The position numbers were made by a program, and so were the translations under genes. Below, in pieces: positions 10,693 to 26,297 of a stretch of DNA of 40,158 nt. The notes beneath the pieces are model-generated. The model did not search any database. It was not told the origin of the DNA and saw only the letters and a program-made list of their open reading frames with translations. Position 1 is the stretch's first letter. Each line of letters opens with the position of its first letter. The stretch lies in NCBI GenBank assembly GCA_013365365.1, contig JABVXU010000489.1, forward strand, positions 1-40,158, read 5' to 3'. The DNA comes from Cruorifilaria tuberocauda (taxonomy: Eukaryota > Nematoda > Chromadorea > Rhabditida > Onchocercidae).

Positions 10693-13600
10693 ATGGATGT
10701 TCCTCCAGTCATAAACTCCACATTAACATCATCGCCAGGTAAATGCTCAATCATTACCATAAATTATTTCAATTTCAATCAATAATTTAATTACTTTAAA
10801 TAATTTAAATCAATAATTTAAATATTTCAACAGCATGTAATAACGCTCAAATGTATGACGATTTAATTACCTAAAAACAATTTTCTAAAAATTAAATTTT
10901 GTACGTGTGAAGTTTACGTTAATTATATAAGGAAGACAGGTATGTAATGTTTGTTTAGTTTCTTAATTCTACAGAATGTTAATGAATAGATTAGTATGAA
11001 TATTATTTAGGATGGGCTCGTATTCAACTGGAACCATTGGACGTTCCGTTAGAAGAAGACGATTCAATACTTTTATCAGCCGTACAATCCGTCATACCTG
11101 GCGCACATGGTCTTTATTACAAAGATGAAGATTGCAAGAAGGCCTTAAAGTCTTGTCCTTTTTCTTTGTTCTCTCTCTCTCTCTCTGTTTCTCTCCCTAT
11201 ACAAAGAGAATTTCAACAGAACATCTGTTTATAGCTGATAAGAGAATGGATTACAAATTACTCTAAATTCAAGATTAAAAAAATTTTCGATCAGAGTTTA
11301 AATTTAAATTACAGATACAATGGCACAACTGGCCGTATATCAAAGGGCCCACCTGGCTGGAATTCTAAGCCAATTTACGTTACACTTGGTTCGCTTACTT
11401 TTACTAATACTTATTTCTACTTATATGAACTTATATGAGTATACTTAAATATATACTTATATGAATATATTTATTTATACTTATATGAACAAAACACTAA
11501 CATAATCATTCTATCTAATATTGCAAAATTTATGATCTGATATGATATGATAATTCAAAATAGAAATTACGAAAATCAGGTATTATCACCTATTGTAAAA
11601 TTAATCTGCAAGGAAACCTATACAACTCAAACTACGGTTGTTTACTCTTTTCATAATCATTAACAGCTTGGAAATTACTGTATACGGTAGAAAAAACTGT
11701 TTACGGTAGAGAAAACTGTATACGGTAGAAAAATAACGGGTAAAAGAATTTACTCAAATAACTTTAATAGAAATATAATTTAAACTGAAAGATTACAGCA
11801 CATGGATATCGTAATTTCAACAATGTTGATGTTAGACAGTATGAAAATGCTACAGAGCGATTCGAAAAAACTGTTAATTTAATACAACGTATGTTAAGTA
11901 AGTGTAAGTTTAAAGTATACAAATGCTTTAAAGGTATGTATATGTATTGTTATTTTAGTTAGAAACTGAAATGACTGTAATTTTACAGCTAATCAATGGG
12001 TATCGTCTTATAGAAAGGTAATTATTCATACAGCTTATTAATACAAGAAAGGTAATGAAAGGTAATAAAGAAAGGTAATACAGAAAGGTAAGAAAGAGTC
12101 AGAAAGGTAACTTTTTCCTTTACCATATTAAATCTAAAAATGATAAAAATGCTATCCTACGAGTTATACTATTTAATTGAAATAATATTACAACTTGTAT
12201 TACTTTACTAGTTTACTATTATTTTACTAAAATATATTTTACTGAAAATATTTAATGCTTTAATTTTCCTTTATTCTTCTAAATATTTTTGAATTTATAA
12301 TTTAACAAAGTTTAATTCAGTACATCACACTGATATCGTAGCAATCTTTATCGAATTGAAGAAAAGGCCTGCTAAAGAGTTGTTTTCTTAGACTTTTTAT
12401 GAACATTAAAATTGATTTCAATTTTAAAATTGAAGTATTCTCAGTTATGCCGTCCTGATTTATTAATCGATACTCAGGTTGTATTATTTATTTCTTGATT
12501 AATAATATACTTAAGTTAAAAAGGTCAAGCTACGTTTTATGTTTAAGGACGCTTCAGCTAGACCACTAGGCGGTAAATGTGATGGTGACAAATTATCGTC
12601 GCATAATGCGCAAATTGGAAATGGAAGTGAATGTGAAAATGGAGTTGACGGCGAGGAACGAAGCAATGAGTTTGTTAGTTTTCTTAAATTCATGTAAATT
12701 CTGAAACTGAATTTTTCTTAATTTTTATAGAAAAATATTTTTAACAGAAAAATATCGTTTAATTAATAGAGTTATCATGATTTTATGATCTTAATTTGTC
12801 TAAATAGTTTAGTTTGTCACCGGAAATCGCTCAAAAGCATCAACTGATATCCAGAAGTATCAGGCAGAGAATGATATTTCAAAGGAAAGGTTAGTAAAAG
12901 TGAATACTGATATGGAAGTAACCTGATATGATATAAATAAACTTCCATAAATTCTACACTTCGAATCACTATATAGTGTTAATTTAAAGCAATTACTAAT
13001 ACCATATTTAAAAGGTTAGTAATAGAATTGATATAACTAGAAAATAAGTTCAATTTAATTTTTACTTCAATTTTGGCAAAGCACATAAATAATTAAAACT
13101 GTTTTAATTTTAAAAAAAAGACAAATAACTATCTTGGTTTTATACCGTTTATACCGGTTTTTGAGTATTTTAGAGCTAAGAATCTGGAGATAATCCTGGA
13201 TGAAGAAGGAAATAAAGTGCAAACATTACTGAACCTCAATGCGAATTTAGACACGAAAATCGAAAATGATCAGAAGCATGAACTCGTATTTAAACTTGTT
13301 TTTTTTTTAATACTTAAAAAACGGTTCAAAATGTTAGGAAATTTTGTCTTTAAAATTTTACATTAAAAAATTTTGGAATTAAAAAGGATTGTTCAATTTG
13401 AAAATTTGACAATTCAGATTCTAAAATTTTTAAGTTAAAAATGGCGAATTCGTTAATATGATAAAGAAATGAAAGTTATTCCACTGATTTGATAAAGGAA
13501 TAATCATTTTGAGGGATGCAATGGAGTTCAACAAAGGTTAAATGAGGAATTGGATAAAAAAAATCATGAAATTGATGAACTGAATAAACAGATTATCGAT

Positions 13601-14453
13601 CTGAAATGGAATCTTACAGAACATAAACAATGGTTAAAGGATGCAAATGGCAGGTGCGCCCTTTTGAAATTTTATTTCACCTGCGAATTCATTATTGGAA
13701 CATTTATTCAGATAGAAATTTCTCGAATTGCTTTCTGAAGGATTGATAGAATTTCAGGATTAGCGAATTGGAATCTGTCCTGCTTGAAAAAAATGATTTT
13801 ATTGAAGAGTTAAAGAGATGTAATGAGGTAAGAGTGATATGTTTTATTTCAATCTTTCAATTTTAATAATTTGATTTTCGGTTTCTTTCGATCTGTAAAA
13901 TTTTGAAGTTTAAACTTGAAATATAGCAATTTAGCGCGATTTAAATTTTAAAATCTTAAAATTGACCAAAATCTTTTTGCTCGATTTAAAATTCATACCA
14001 AACTTTGTATTTTCCAATTACTAATTAGCATTATCAATTAATACTTAAATTATTCTACAGATAGAACAGGCAGTTTTACATGAAAAACTTCAGGCCTCCG
14101 AAAAAGCTCCAAGTGAAGCTCCGAGCCAAGATAAATTAAAGTAATTTACTTTAATATTTGCCTCAATTTTTTTCTTTTCTTCTTACGATGCATGCAAAAT
14201 AAAAAGTTTCATAAGCTATAAATTACGTTATGAATTCCAATATAATTACTCAATCAATATTATATACTCAAACAATGAGTAAACAAGCAACTTTTTTTTT
14301 ATTTTAAGTGAACTTAACTCTATGCTTGATCGTTTACAAAATGAATTAAATGGCAAAAATGAATGTAACAAAGCTTTAATAAAGCAATGTAATGATTTGG
14401 AATGGAGTCTAGGTGAACACCGCCAATGGCTTTCTGATTCTAATAACAGGTAA
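10693..14453 (+). CDS. TDP-43-type N-terminal domain followed by coiled coil
   Basis: Twelve phase-consistent exons give 378 residues: 10693-10738, 11011-11149, 11315-11388, 11799-11897, 11989-12017, 12548-12673, 12813-12889, 13174-13285, 13514-13653, 13758-13827, 14061-14140 and 14309-14453. Residues 23-86 resemble the TDP-43 N-terminal oligomerisation domain: EPLDVPLEEDD, ILLSAV, PGAHGLYY (PGACGLRY in human TDP-43), then GW and IYVTL. No RRM follows. Residues from about 150 on are charged, heptad-like coiled coil. Exons 9 and 12 encode a repeated module, LKWNLTEHKQWLKDANGR and LEWSLGEHRQWLSDSNNR. A role in self-assembly or scaffolding is inference. The start follows a 3' splice site at 10678. 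Weak points: the exon 2 donor (GTCTTG); exon 12 ends either in the TAA at 14451 or continues through a GTAAT donor at 14450 to an exon I could not find. Confidence 0.8.
11677..11733. repeat. 19-bp tandem repeat, three copies
   Basis: Units ACTGTATACGGTAGAAAAA start at 11677, 11696 and 11715, with one or two changes in the middle copy. It lies in intron 3 of the TDP-43-domain gene. Confidence 0.9.
12012..12111 (+). repeat. Array of 5'-splice-site-like AGAAAGGTAA repeats
   Basis: The exon 5 donor is AGAAAG/GTAATT at 12017/12018. Downstream, within about 95 bases of the intron, the same AAAGGTAA core recurs about five times (near 12049, 12058, 12070, 12083 and 12102). Confidence 0.75.
14123..14250 (+). 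repeat. 128-bp duplicate spanning exon 11 end, donor and intron 11 start
   Basis: Partner of the inverted copy at 7924-8051. The first 18 bases (14123-14140) are the last coding bases of exon 11; the rest is intron. It includes the near-palindrome ATTAAAGTAATTTACTTTAAT around the splice donor. Confidence 0.92.
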
Positions 14454-15231
14454 TATTTTTATTATAATCTAATTACGTGTAATATTTTTTATTAGTTCTA
14501 ATAACAGGTAATAGGAATTTATTACATTCCAACTAATTTAATTTAATTCATTTCCATGTGATTTTCATTCCATTCTACGTACGTCTGAGTGATTTAATAA
14601 AAATTAGCTTTATCAACTGTCGATATTATCATCAAACTTATATGTGATAATATTGATAGTTGGTAGTTATTGTCGGAAAAAACTGAAATCACATAAAAAA
14701 AAATGTTAAATATAAAATTATATGTTGGGAAGTGTTTGTGTAGATGCTTGATGCTCAGTTAAAGCAGACCTTTATGCTTTCAAGTTCTATCACAATTCAT
14801 TATCACTTATCATTATCATCTTTGAGGGATGGTAGAGGATTTACCACTTTACACAATTCTCATTTCAACTGTTTCAATTAATTCACGTATCCCATGACCT
14901 TTAATCCTTGTGCTATATCCATCTATCATTGTAGAAGAGTTTCTTCGTGCTAATATCTTTTCATGATCGGAGAAAGAGTCTTAGGACGGTATCATGCCAG
15001 ATTTGACAAGATTACCTTTCTTAACAAATTGCTGTTACTATCAGTTCTGAATAAAGCATTGACATTAACTTGTACGATCAGCAAAGAGTTCAATTCTCAC
15101 TTAACTGTAGTATAATTCGACGGTGTTCAGTTAAAGTCAGTTAAATTATTTGTTTGTAAATCTCGAATTCAAAAAAAGTTCATGACATCTGTAGGATAGA
15201 TTAAGGTAATATGAATAATTTGGAATTTTCT
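14454..15231. other. Interval between convergent genes
   Basis: No confident exon on either strand. Missing terminal exons of the TDP-43-domain gene (plus, incoming phase 2) or of the astacin gene (minus, incoming phase 1) could lie here, but the candidates are short and unlike either family. Confidence 0.5.
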
Positions 15232-18200
15232 TTATTTACATTTATTGATTAGCAAATACTTACCAGTTGGAATCATATCTTCTTTGAATTTCAATTCCAA
15301 ATAGCTGATGCATGTTTCTTTGCAAGGTAATCGTAATTCATCAACATACAGAATTACCCGCGCTTTGGACTGCAATGCATGATAATTTTGATAAATTTCA
15401 AACGCAAAGCAGACTGACAGATAATTTTTCATAAGGATTGAAATCACCGAAGCCTAGTAGTAAGATGGTTTCTTATAGAATTATGCATCAATCGAGAAGG
15501 ATGCTGCAGTAGATTGAAAATTAAGTATTACTTTTAATTTATTACTTTATTACTTTTATTATCATATTGATAAATTGCTTTAGGAAATTCCGGTTAAAGT
15601 TTTATCTTAAATCAGTATTTTCTAGATAATATTGATAACTGAAATAAAATGATAACGATAAGGTAATATGACGTTTAAATGATAGGCGTATTACCTTCAT
15701 TATCATATGGATAAACTGCTTATTTTAAGTCAGTATTTAAGAGTCTAAAAATTGTTCAAGACTAAAAATATAATGAATTTTCAAGATAATATTGAAAGTA
15801 AGTAAAGTAAAAGTGATAACGATAAGATAGCATAAAGTTTAAATGATAAATTCTATAATAGTTTTTTTACTGTAATATATCAAATTTTTTAAAAAAAATT
15901 TTTCTTACTTAAACTATCAATTATCAATTATTTTCAATTAAAACTGTGATAAAGTGTAATCGTTGATTGATGAGATCAATTATTTTCTATCACAGCACAT
16001 TCATTGATCAATTTATCAATTCATTATCAAATACATTCAAATTTACCAACAACTTACTCTAATCCTCCAGACGCAATGAATATTGTTACCATGAAGATCA
16101 GCACTTGTAATCGTTTGATAATTATTATTAGCCCATAATTCACCACCACATTTCGGTGTTCCTGAAATATTTACTTTAATAAAGATTGCTATGAGTTTTT
16201 CCATTTCTTTTTTTTAAAGATTAAATTTTAATGAAACTTTTCTTTCTTTGATTAAGCTTATATGTTATTGAAATTAGGAAATAAACAATTTATCACATAA
16301 ATAGCTAAAATTTTTACAAATATTATTATTTCCAAAAAAAAAAAAAAATTATCCAAAAAGTTATATCCAAAAAATTTTTTACATCACTACGGTAAATTAC
16401 CGTAAAATATTACTATTTCATCATAACCAAAAAATTTTTTTAAATCACTACTGTAAATCACCGTTATCCTAATAAATTTAACTTATTCATTTTTGTTATT
16501 TCATTCAGCGACAAGCATAACAATAATAGAGTATAATTTTTAAATAGAATTTTCGATATACAATTTCCCTTTGTAAAAAAGAAATCGTTTTCCTTTTAAT
16601 GTTTTTATTTGCATGATCGATTATGAAAATATCATGTAACATGCAATATATATTTATTTACCTAGTTCGAAATGCAAATGTATAATTCAAAAGAGTTTCT
16701 TCTAGTGGAACTAAAAAACTTACTGCTTTTTTCCACTGATAGACAATCTCTACCACCTAATCCACTTGGACATTTGCATTGATAACAGTTATTTGGGTTT
16801 GTATATCCGCCGTTGTAACAATTCATTTGATACTTACAACTATCTGAAAATCATCCAAATAACTTATCAGTATTCAAATCTTCCACCTTTATGAAAAAAT
16901 AGTGCACTTACTATTCAATAAAAATCTAAATCATTTATTTATTTTTGAAATAAACCTCGATTATATAATTACAACATGAAACATGAATTCCTAACTTTTT
17001 TCATTTAGATTTTTCGAAAATCTAATTTTTTGGAAGAAAATAGAAAGTGTTTTTCATGCTTTTTCTAATAGCTAATATAAATGCCAATGAAATAAATTTC
17101 GATTAAATTTATTCTATGAAACTTCACCTTTGCAATATCGTAAATTAATCATTTTTGCATCTTTAAATGAAAGTTCTTCTCTTTGTCCAATTGTTTGTTG
17201 ATATCGGCGATCACGTGTCTCAATTGTATACCTTTAATCTTTCTCTGATAAAACTATTTGTTTAATACATCTCATAACAATAGTTAAATTTCTAATCAGA
17301 ATCCATGTATTACTATATTATGAAAAATGATAAGTTTTACAGGTTAAATGTTTTAACAAGTATATATTGATTTAAAAAAAACTGCGCTTAGACGTAAAAT
17401 TTAAGCTTAAATTTTACTACTTCAAAAAAACATAGAAATTTCGATTATGTAAGTAAGTTATAATCATTGCATTTCAATGTTAGGTAGAATGAATGAGTGA
17501 GTATAAAGTAAGTGATTTTAGTAAAATGATAATCTCATTAAAATTTTGTAATGTCATAATTTAAACCTATCAAAATTGATTGTAAACGCCTTGGGGCCAT
17601 AATGCATAAGCGAGCCATAATCATAAGATAATCCCATGTTATCAGTGTTTAACGTTGTTCGCTTTTCAAAATTTCCTTGAGTACCCTTCAGGTTATCATA
17701 ATTAGATGGAATAAATGAATGAGTATAAAGTAAGTAAAACTTTTTTTTCATCTGAAGTTTAAAGAATAGTACTGCTAAGCTTACTTTAATATGTGCAAGA
17801 GTCAATTACCGGATAGATATTGATATGATTGATCCAAATATTATTATCACGATCACTACGTGATTGTTCATGCCAAAGACCTAAAGCATGTAGTACCTCG
17901 TGCGCCACTATACCCATCTAAATTATTTAAAAAAGTAAAATTAGACGCTCAACTTTTAAAACAATACTGACTAATATTAAAATTGAAGAACTAATAAGTA
18001 ATATATTTGATGTATGGTCAAATTCAATTCAATCATACGATGGTTCAAAACTTTAATTAATTAATATTTAATTAACTTTAATTAATTTCATCTAAGTTGT
18101 AATTTAAAATTGAAAAAAACTTTACCGATTCACATCCAATCCCAACGGATATCAGTTGTCGACCGCCAATCTTACCAACATTACTCCAACATCCCGTTGA

Positions 18201-19468
18201 TTGCGTGAAATATATGTGATTCGAATTGCCACCGTTCTCCTGTATTTCTTCTCAAATGCATTTTAGTTATAACAAATCGCTGTAAGCTTACTTATTCACT
18301 TTTAACCTGGAAGGTTTTCAAGCATCTCAATAGTTGAAGTGTCAAATTAATTCTTGAAATAATTTTATACATGAAATTAATTAAATTACTCAATTTACTC
18401 AATGATGATTTTTAAATTTCTTCATGTTAACAATATCTTTTTAGTACAAACCCCAAAGCGAACACACGTTTCCATTTCGATATGACGTAAAGCGGTACGA
18501 ATTAAATTTTGCCATTTAACTATAAATCATTTTCAAAACAAAAAGTTCTTCAAGGAATTATAAAGATCTTTTTAAACAATCTAATTATTAAAGTAAATGA
18601 TTTCGGAACAGTTAAATGATTTATAATTTTGATTAAGAAATGATTGATAAGCTATTTGTTGGAATTTAAGCTGAATTAAATTCATAAAGCAATTTCTCGG
18701 TTCACCGTCAGAACTGCCAAAATAGTATGATATTGGCATTTTCATCCAGTTATATCGAGTTCCTCGAATTGCTTGCCGATTACTTCCTTAAAGTAATGTT
18801 CATGTTAATTCGTTCAGATTTCTAATTTTGTCAATACAAAATAGAATTTCAAAGTTGTCTAATTACTGTGTATTTCTCTAAAACTTTATCAGGAAAATTG
18901 AACTTATCATTTAAATTCAATTATTTAAATGGAATAATTTCTTTTTTCTTTAATCGATAGTTATTTTTCTGTGATATTCTAGAAATGCGGATAAAGGGTT
19001 TTTGAAAGAGATATAATGTCAAGTAGTTAGATATAGAGATATTGGAATTTTCAAAGTTTATCAAACATCCCTTGGGAAGATGAGAACTAGTTTAGATGAT
19101 TTGCAATTATCACTGTTAACAATTATCATTGTTATCACTCTGATAGAAGTTATAACTGTAGCGATTGCGAGCAAGGAGCACAAATTTTAGTTTATATATG
19201 TTATGCACTCGCTGATAAAAGGTAATTCAATTGTTATGTTATTTAATAATTTTTTAGTAAATTTGACAAGTTTGAAATTTTATTTCATAATAATAACTAA
19301 CTTACTGCTTTTAATGTCCTCATTGAGTAAAGCCTTAACTTGTGGTAATGTTAGTAAAATATCATTCTCGAATAGATCACCCACAATACCTTCCTTACGA
19401 TTAATACTTGCTTCCGTACCATCATCAGTTGGAATATCTCTCAAATCTTTGCTTACTTTTTTGGAATC
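15232..19468 (-). CDS. Astacin-family zinc metalloprotease with EGF and partial CUB domain
   Basis: Ten minus-strand exons join in phase: 19468-19306, 18786-18706, 18519-18452, 18239-18126, 17917-17810, 17685-17567, 17231-17128, 16843-16724, 16161-16058, 15369-15264 (about 362 residues). Exon 1 is pro-region ([11 protein letters not shown]). RSNR before [10 protein letters not shown] is a likely furin-type maturation site. The catalytic domain has [15 protein letters not shown], the Met-turn/tyrosine SLMHY, and the four conserved cysteines (TCVRF, GCW, GCES, RYC). An EGF-like module (CNGGYT variant, cysteine-rich) and the start of a CUB domain (CGGELW...CVW, then [11 protein letters not shown]) follow. 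This order matches nematode subgroup V astacins (DPY-31/HCH-1/NAS-36/37 type: cuticle, hatching or moulting proteases); which one is not resolved. The protein would act in the secretory path or extracellularly. CUB is only about 65 residues, and no TSP1 domain was found. Read-through past the last donor stops at 15232; the signal-peptide exon was not identified. Confidence 0.9.
15558..15865. repeat. Diverged tandem duplication, two copies
   Basis: ATTATCATATTGATAAATTGCTT (15558) recurs at 15699 with two changes. The later block AGATAATATTGA...TGATAACGATAAG...TTTAAATGATA recurs about 160 bases on (15624 and 15784). Indels separate the copies. It lies in the last intron of the astacin gene. Confidence 0.75.
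16365..16465. repeat. Short tandem duplicate in astacin intron
   Basis: CCAAAAAATTTTTT followed by a CATCACTACGGTAAATTACCGT-type segment occurs twice about 64 bases apart, with a few changes. Non-coding. Confidence 0.65.
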
Positions 19469-19575
19469 CTGTAACAAAATTTGAAAGTTCGAAATTCTAT
19501 AGCAAAATAACAGTGAATTTGAAATAGATTGATAATAAATATGTAAAGAAAGGAATATATCAATATCAATCAAGA

Positions 19576-19690
19576 TTATCTAGAAATCTTCTTATCAAAA
19601 TTTTCCAATTCTTCTCTCATTCTCTTTTTAATTTGCCGGATTCTAATTGTTAACTGCTTTTCCGGATTTGGTTTATAGAAATCATTAATG
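19576..19690 (-). CDS. Possible pro-region exon of the astacin gene
   Basis: Minus-strand frame after the acceptor AACTAG encodes INDFYKPNPEK, then a basic helical stretch including IKKRMREELENFDKK. This resembles the charged helical pro-regions of subgroup V astacins and lies 110 bases upstream of the first firm astacin exon. It needs incoming phase 2. I see no canonical GT donor before the in-frame TAA, so the exon may be broken, use a non-canonical donor, or be chance. Confidence 0.4.
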
Positions 19691-19876
19691 CTAGTTATTA
19701 ATCACTTGATTAATACTATTTATATTTTTGTACTGATAGATTAATCGATTCATTTTACCAAAAAAAAATTAACCCAATATTAAAAGTTTGTTAATGCTAT
19801 AGCTTGATATATTACAAAACTATTTGCTTCCGTTTTTTGCTCATAAATTTGCTAGGCAAAATGACTTCATGCAAAT

Positions 19877-19910
19877 ACTCTCGACCTTATCACAATTAGA
19901 GGTCGAGAGT
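19877..19910. repeat. Perfect 11-bp hairpin
   Basis: ACTCTCGACCT (19877-19887) and AGGTCGAGAGT (19900-19910) are exact reverse complements with a 12-base loop; pairing can extend by a few A/T bases with one bulge. It lies between candidate exons on the minus strand. Confidence 0.85.
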
Positions 19911-19997
19911 TATTTTAACATCCTGCATGAATTAAAAAAAATTTTCCATAAATCAGGTTTTGATAAGAGAGTATATATATATAGTAGTTATACTTAC

Positions 19998-20407
19998 ATA
20001 ATCATGGAATGTTCCGTATTTCCGTGCCGTTATCTCGTAATACTGATCAAGCAATACTCGAACTTCCGCATAATCATTCGAAATAATATTGTTATTTTGA
20101 GTGCATACCTATTTTGAAATAAATTTCCATGTGATATAGTATGAAAGATTTAAATTAGATATTTTTGAATTTATGAACTTTGTTTTTAAGTATAAAAAAA
20201 AGTTTGTACTAAATATGTATATTTAACATATAATTACGATAAATGAATTATCATATAGCTGCTAATTTATCTTTATTTAATTATTTTTAAATAAAATCTC
20301 GCAAATTTCGCTTTTTTAAATTAAACCTTACAGTTATGCAACATAAATATATAATCGCTTCCGTCAATACTTTCATTTCGTCCTTCTAATTCATTTACAA
20401 ATTTTAC
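19998..20407 (-). CDS. Two unassigned coding exons upstream of the astacin gene
   Basis: Minus strand 20407-20327 (27 codons: VKFVNELEGRNESIDGSDY, then IFMLHNCK) and 20108-19998 (37 codons: VCTQNNNIISNDYAEVRVL, then LDQYYEITARKYGTFHDY). Both start after a consensus AG and end before a GT, and both are in phase 0, so they join cleanly. Codon composition is richer than the surrounding introns. I do not recognise the protein. They may be the distal pro-region of the astacin or the end of a separate gene. A further 13-codon frame (20881-20843, MYVKLEWHPADVK) also ends at a phase-0 donor and could be the preceding exon. Confidence 0.5.
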
Positions 20408-25640
<5,233 letters not shown>

Positions 25641-25650
25641 TGTTTCAGGC

Positions 25651-26180
25651 TACGTCATCGAATGTTCTAGAAGAAAGTAGGCGTTTTCTTCCACTACTTT
25701 TGGCGGGAAAACTTCAAGTAAGCTGGCAATAACTATCATTTTATATTAACACACTCATTCTTTAAGGTTGGCTGCAAGTTGGCTGGTCGTCTGCGCCTGT
25801 GAAATATACAGGCATTCGACACGTGACGTTTCACGTATGACGTGACGTGTATCATGCCATTTCTACCGCTAGTCATATATTGTAATATTATGTGGGCGTG
25901 TCTATAGCTAACATAAGAGTTTGTACATTGGCGAAGTTACGTGCAATTTGGGCGGGATATTTAAACAATGCATTTGACGATGAATTTTTGTACTATTACC
26001 ATATCATTATCAAAGAGAGGGGAGAGGAACGCATTACTGTAACACATTAGCAATTACCAGCAAAAGTAATCTAATTGAATTTTAAACGAAATCCGATAAG
26101 TTTGCTGGGCTGGCCAGGGAAATTTCTCAAGAGTATGTCACTTTTTGCTTCTGTGAGTTGTCCATTTAAATTCGCGGGAT
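25651..26180 (+). promoter_or_regulatory. Promoter-like region upstream of the CPEB gene
   Basis: Seen directly: TACGTCA at 25651-25657; a perfect three-unit heat-shock element, GAATGTTCTAGAAG (GAAnnTTCnnGAA) at 25660-25673; TTTTGGCGGGAAAA, an E2F-like site, at about 25698-25711; a CACGTGACGT...ACGTGACGTG pair at 25820-25849; TTTGGGCGGGATATTTAAA at 25947-25965, an E2F/CDE site next to a CHR-like TTTAAA; and TCGCGGGA at 26172-26179. The region is also GC-richer than its surroundings. Binding by HSF, CREB/ATF or E2F/DREAM is inference from motif identity. It could serve CPEB (plus) and any divergent minus-strand gene. Confidence 0.5.
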
Positions 26181-26297
26181 TTTTTTGGGAGATTCTCTTT
26201 TCCAGATAACCGTAATTTTCTTTATTCGAGGATATCCTTAATTATTAAATATAATCGATTTTTTTCTTTAAAGCATTAACACGGAATTAACGGTTCA

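Noticed and set aside
19203..19484. 93-codon plus-strand frame
   Set aside because: Antisense shadow of the first firm astacin exon.
19824..20117. 97-codon plus-strand frame
   Set aside because: Antisense to the 37-codon minus exon, whose splice boundaries and composition are better.
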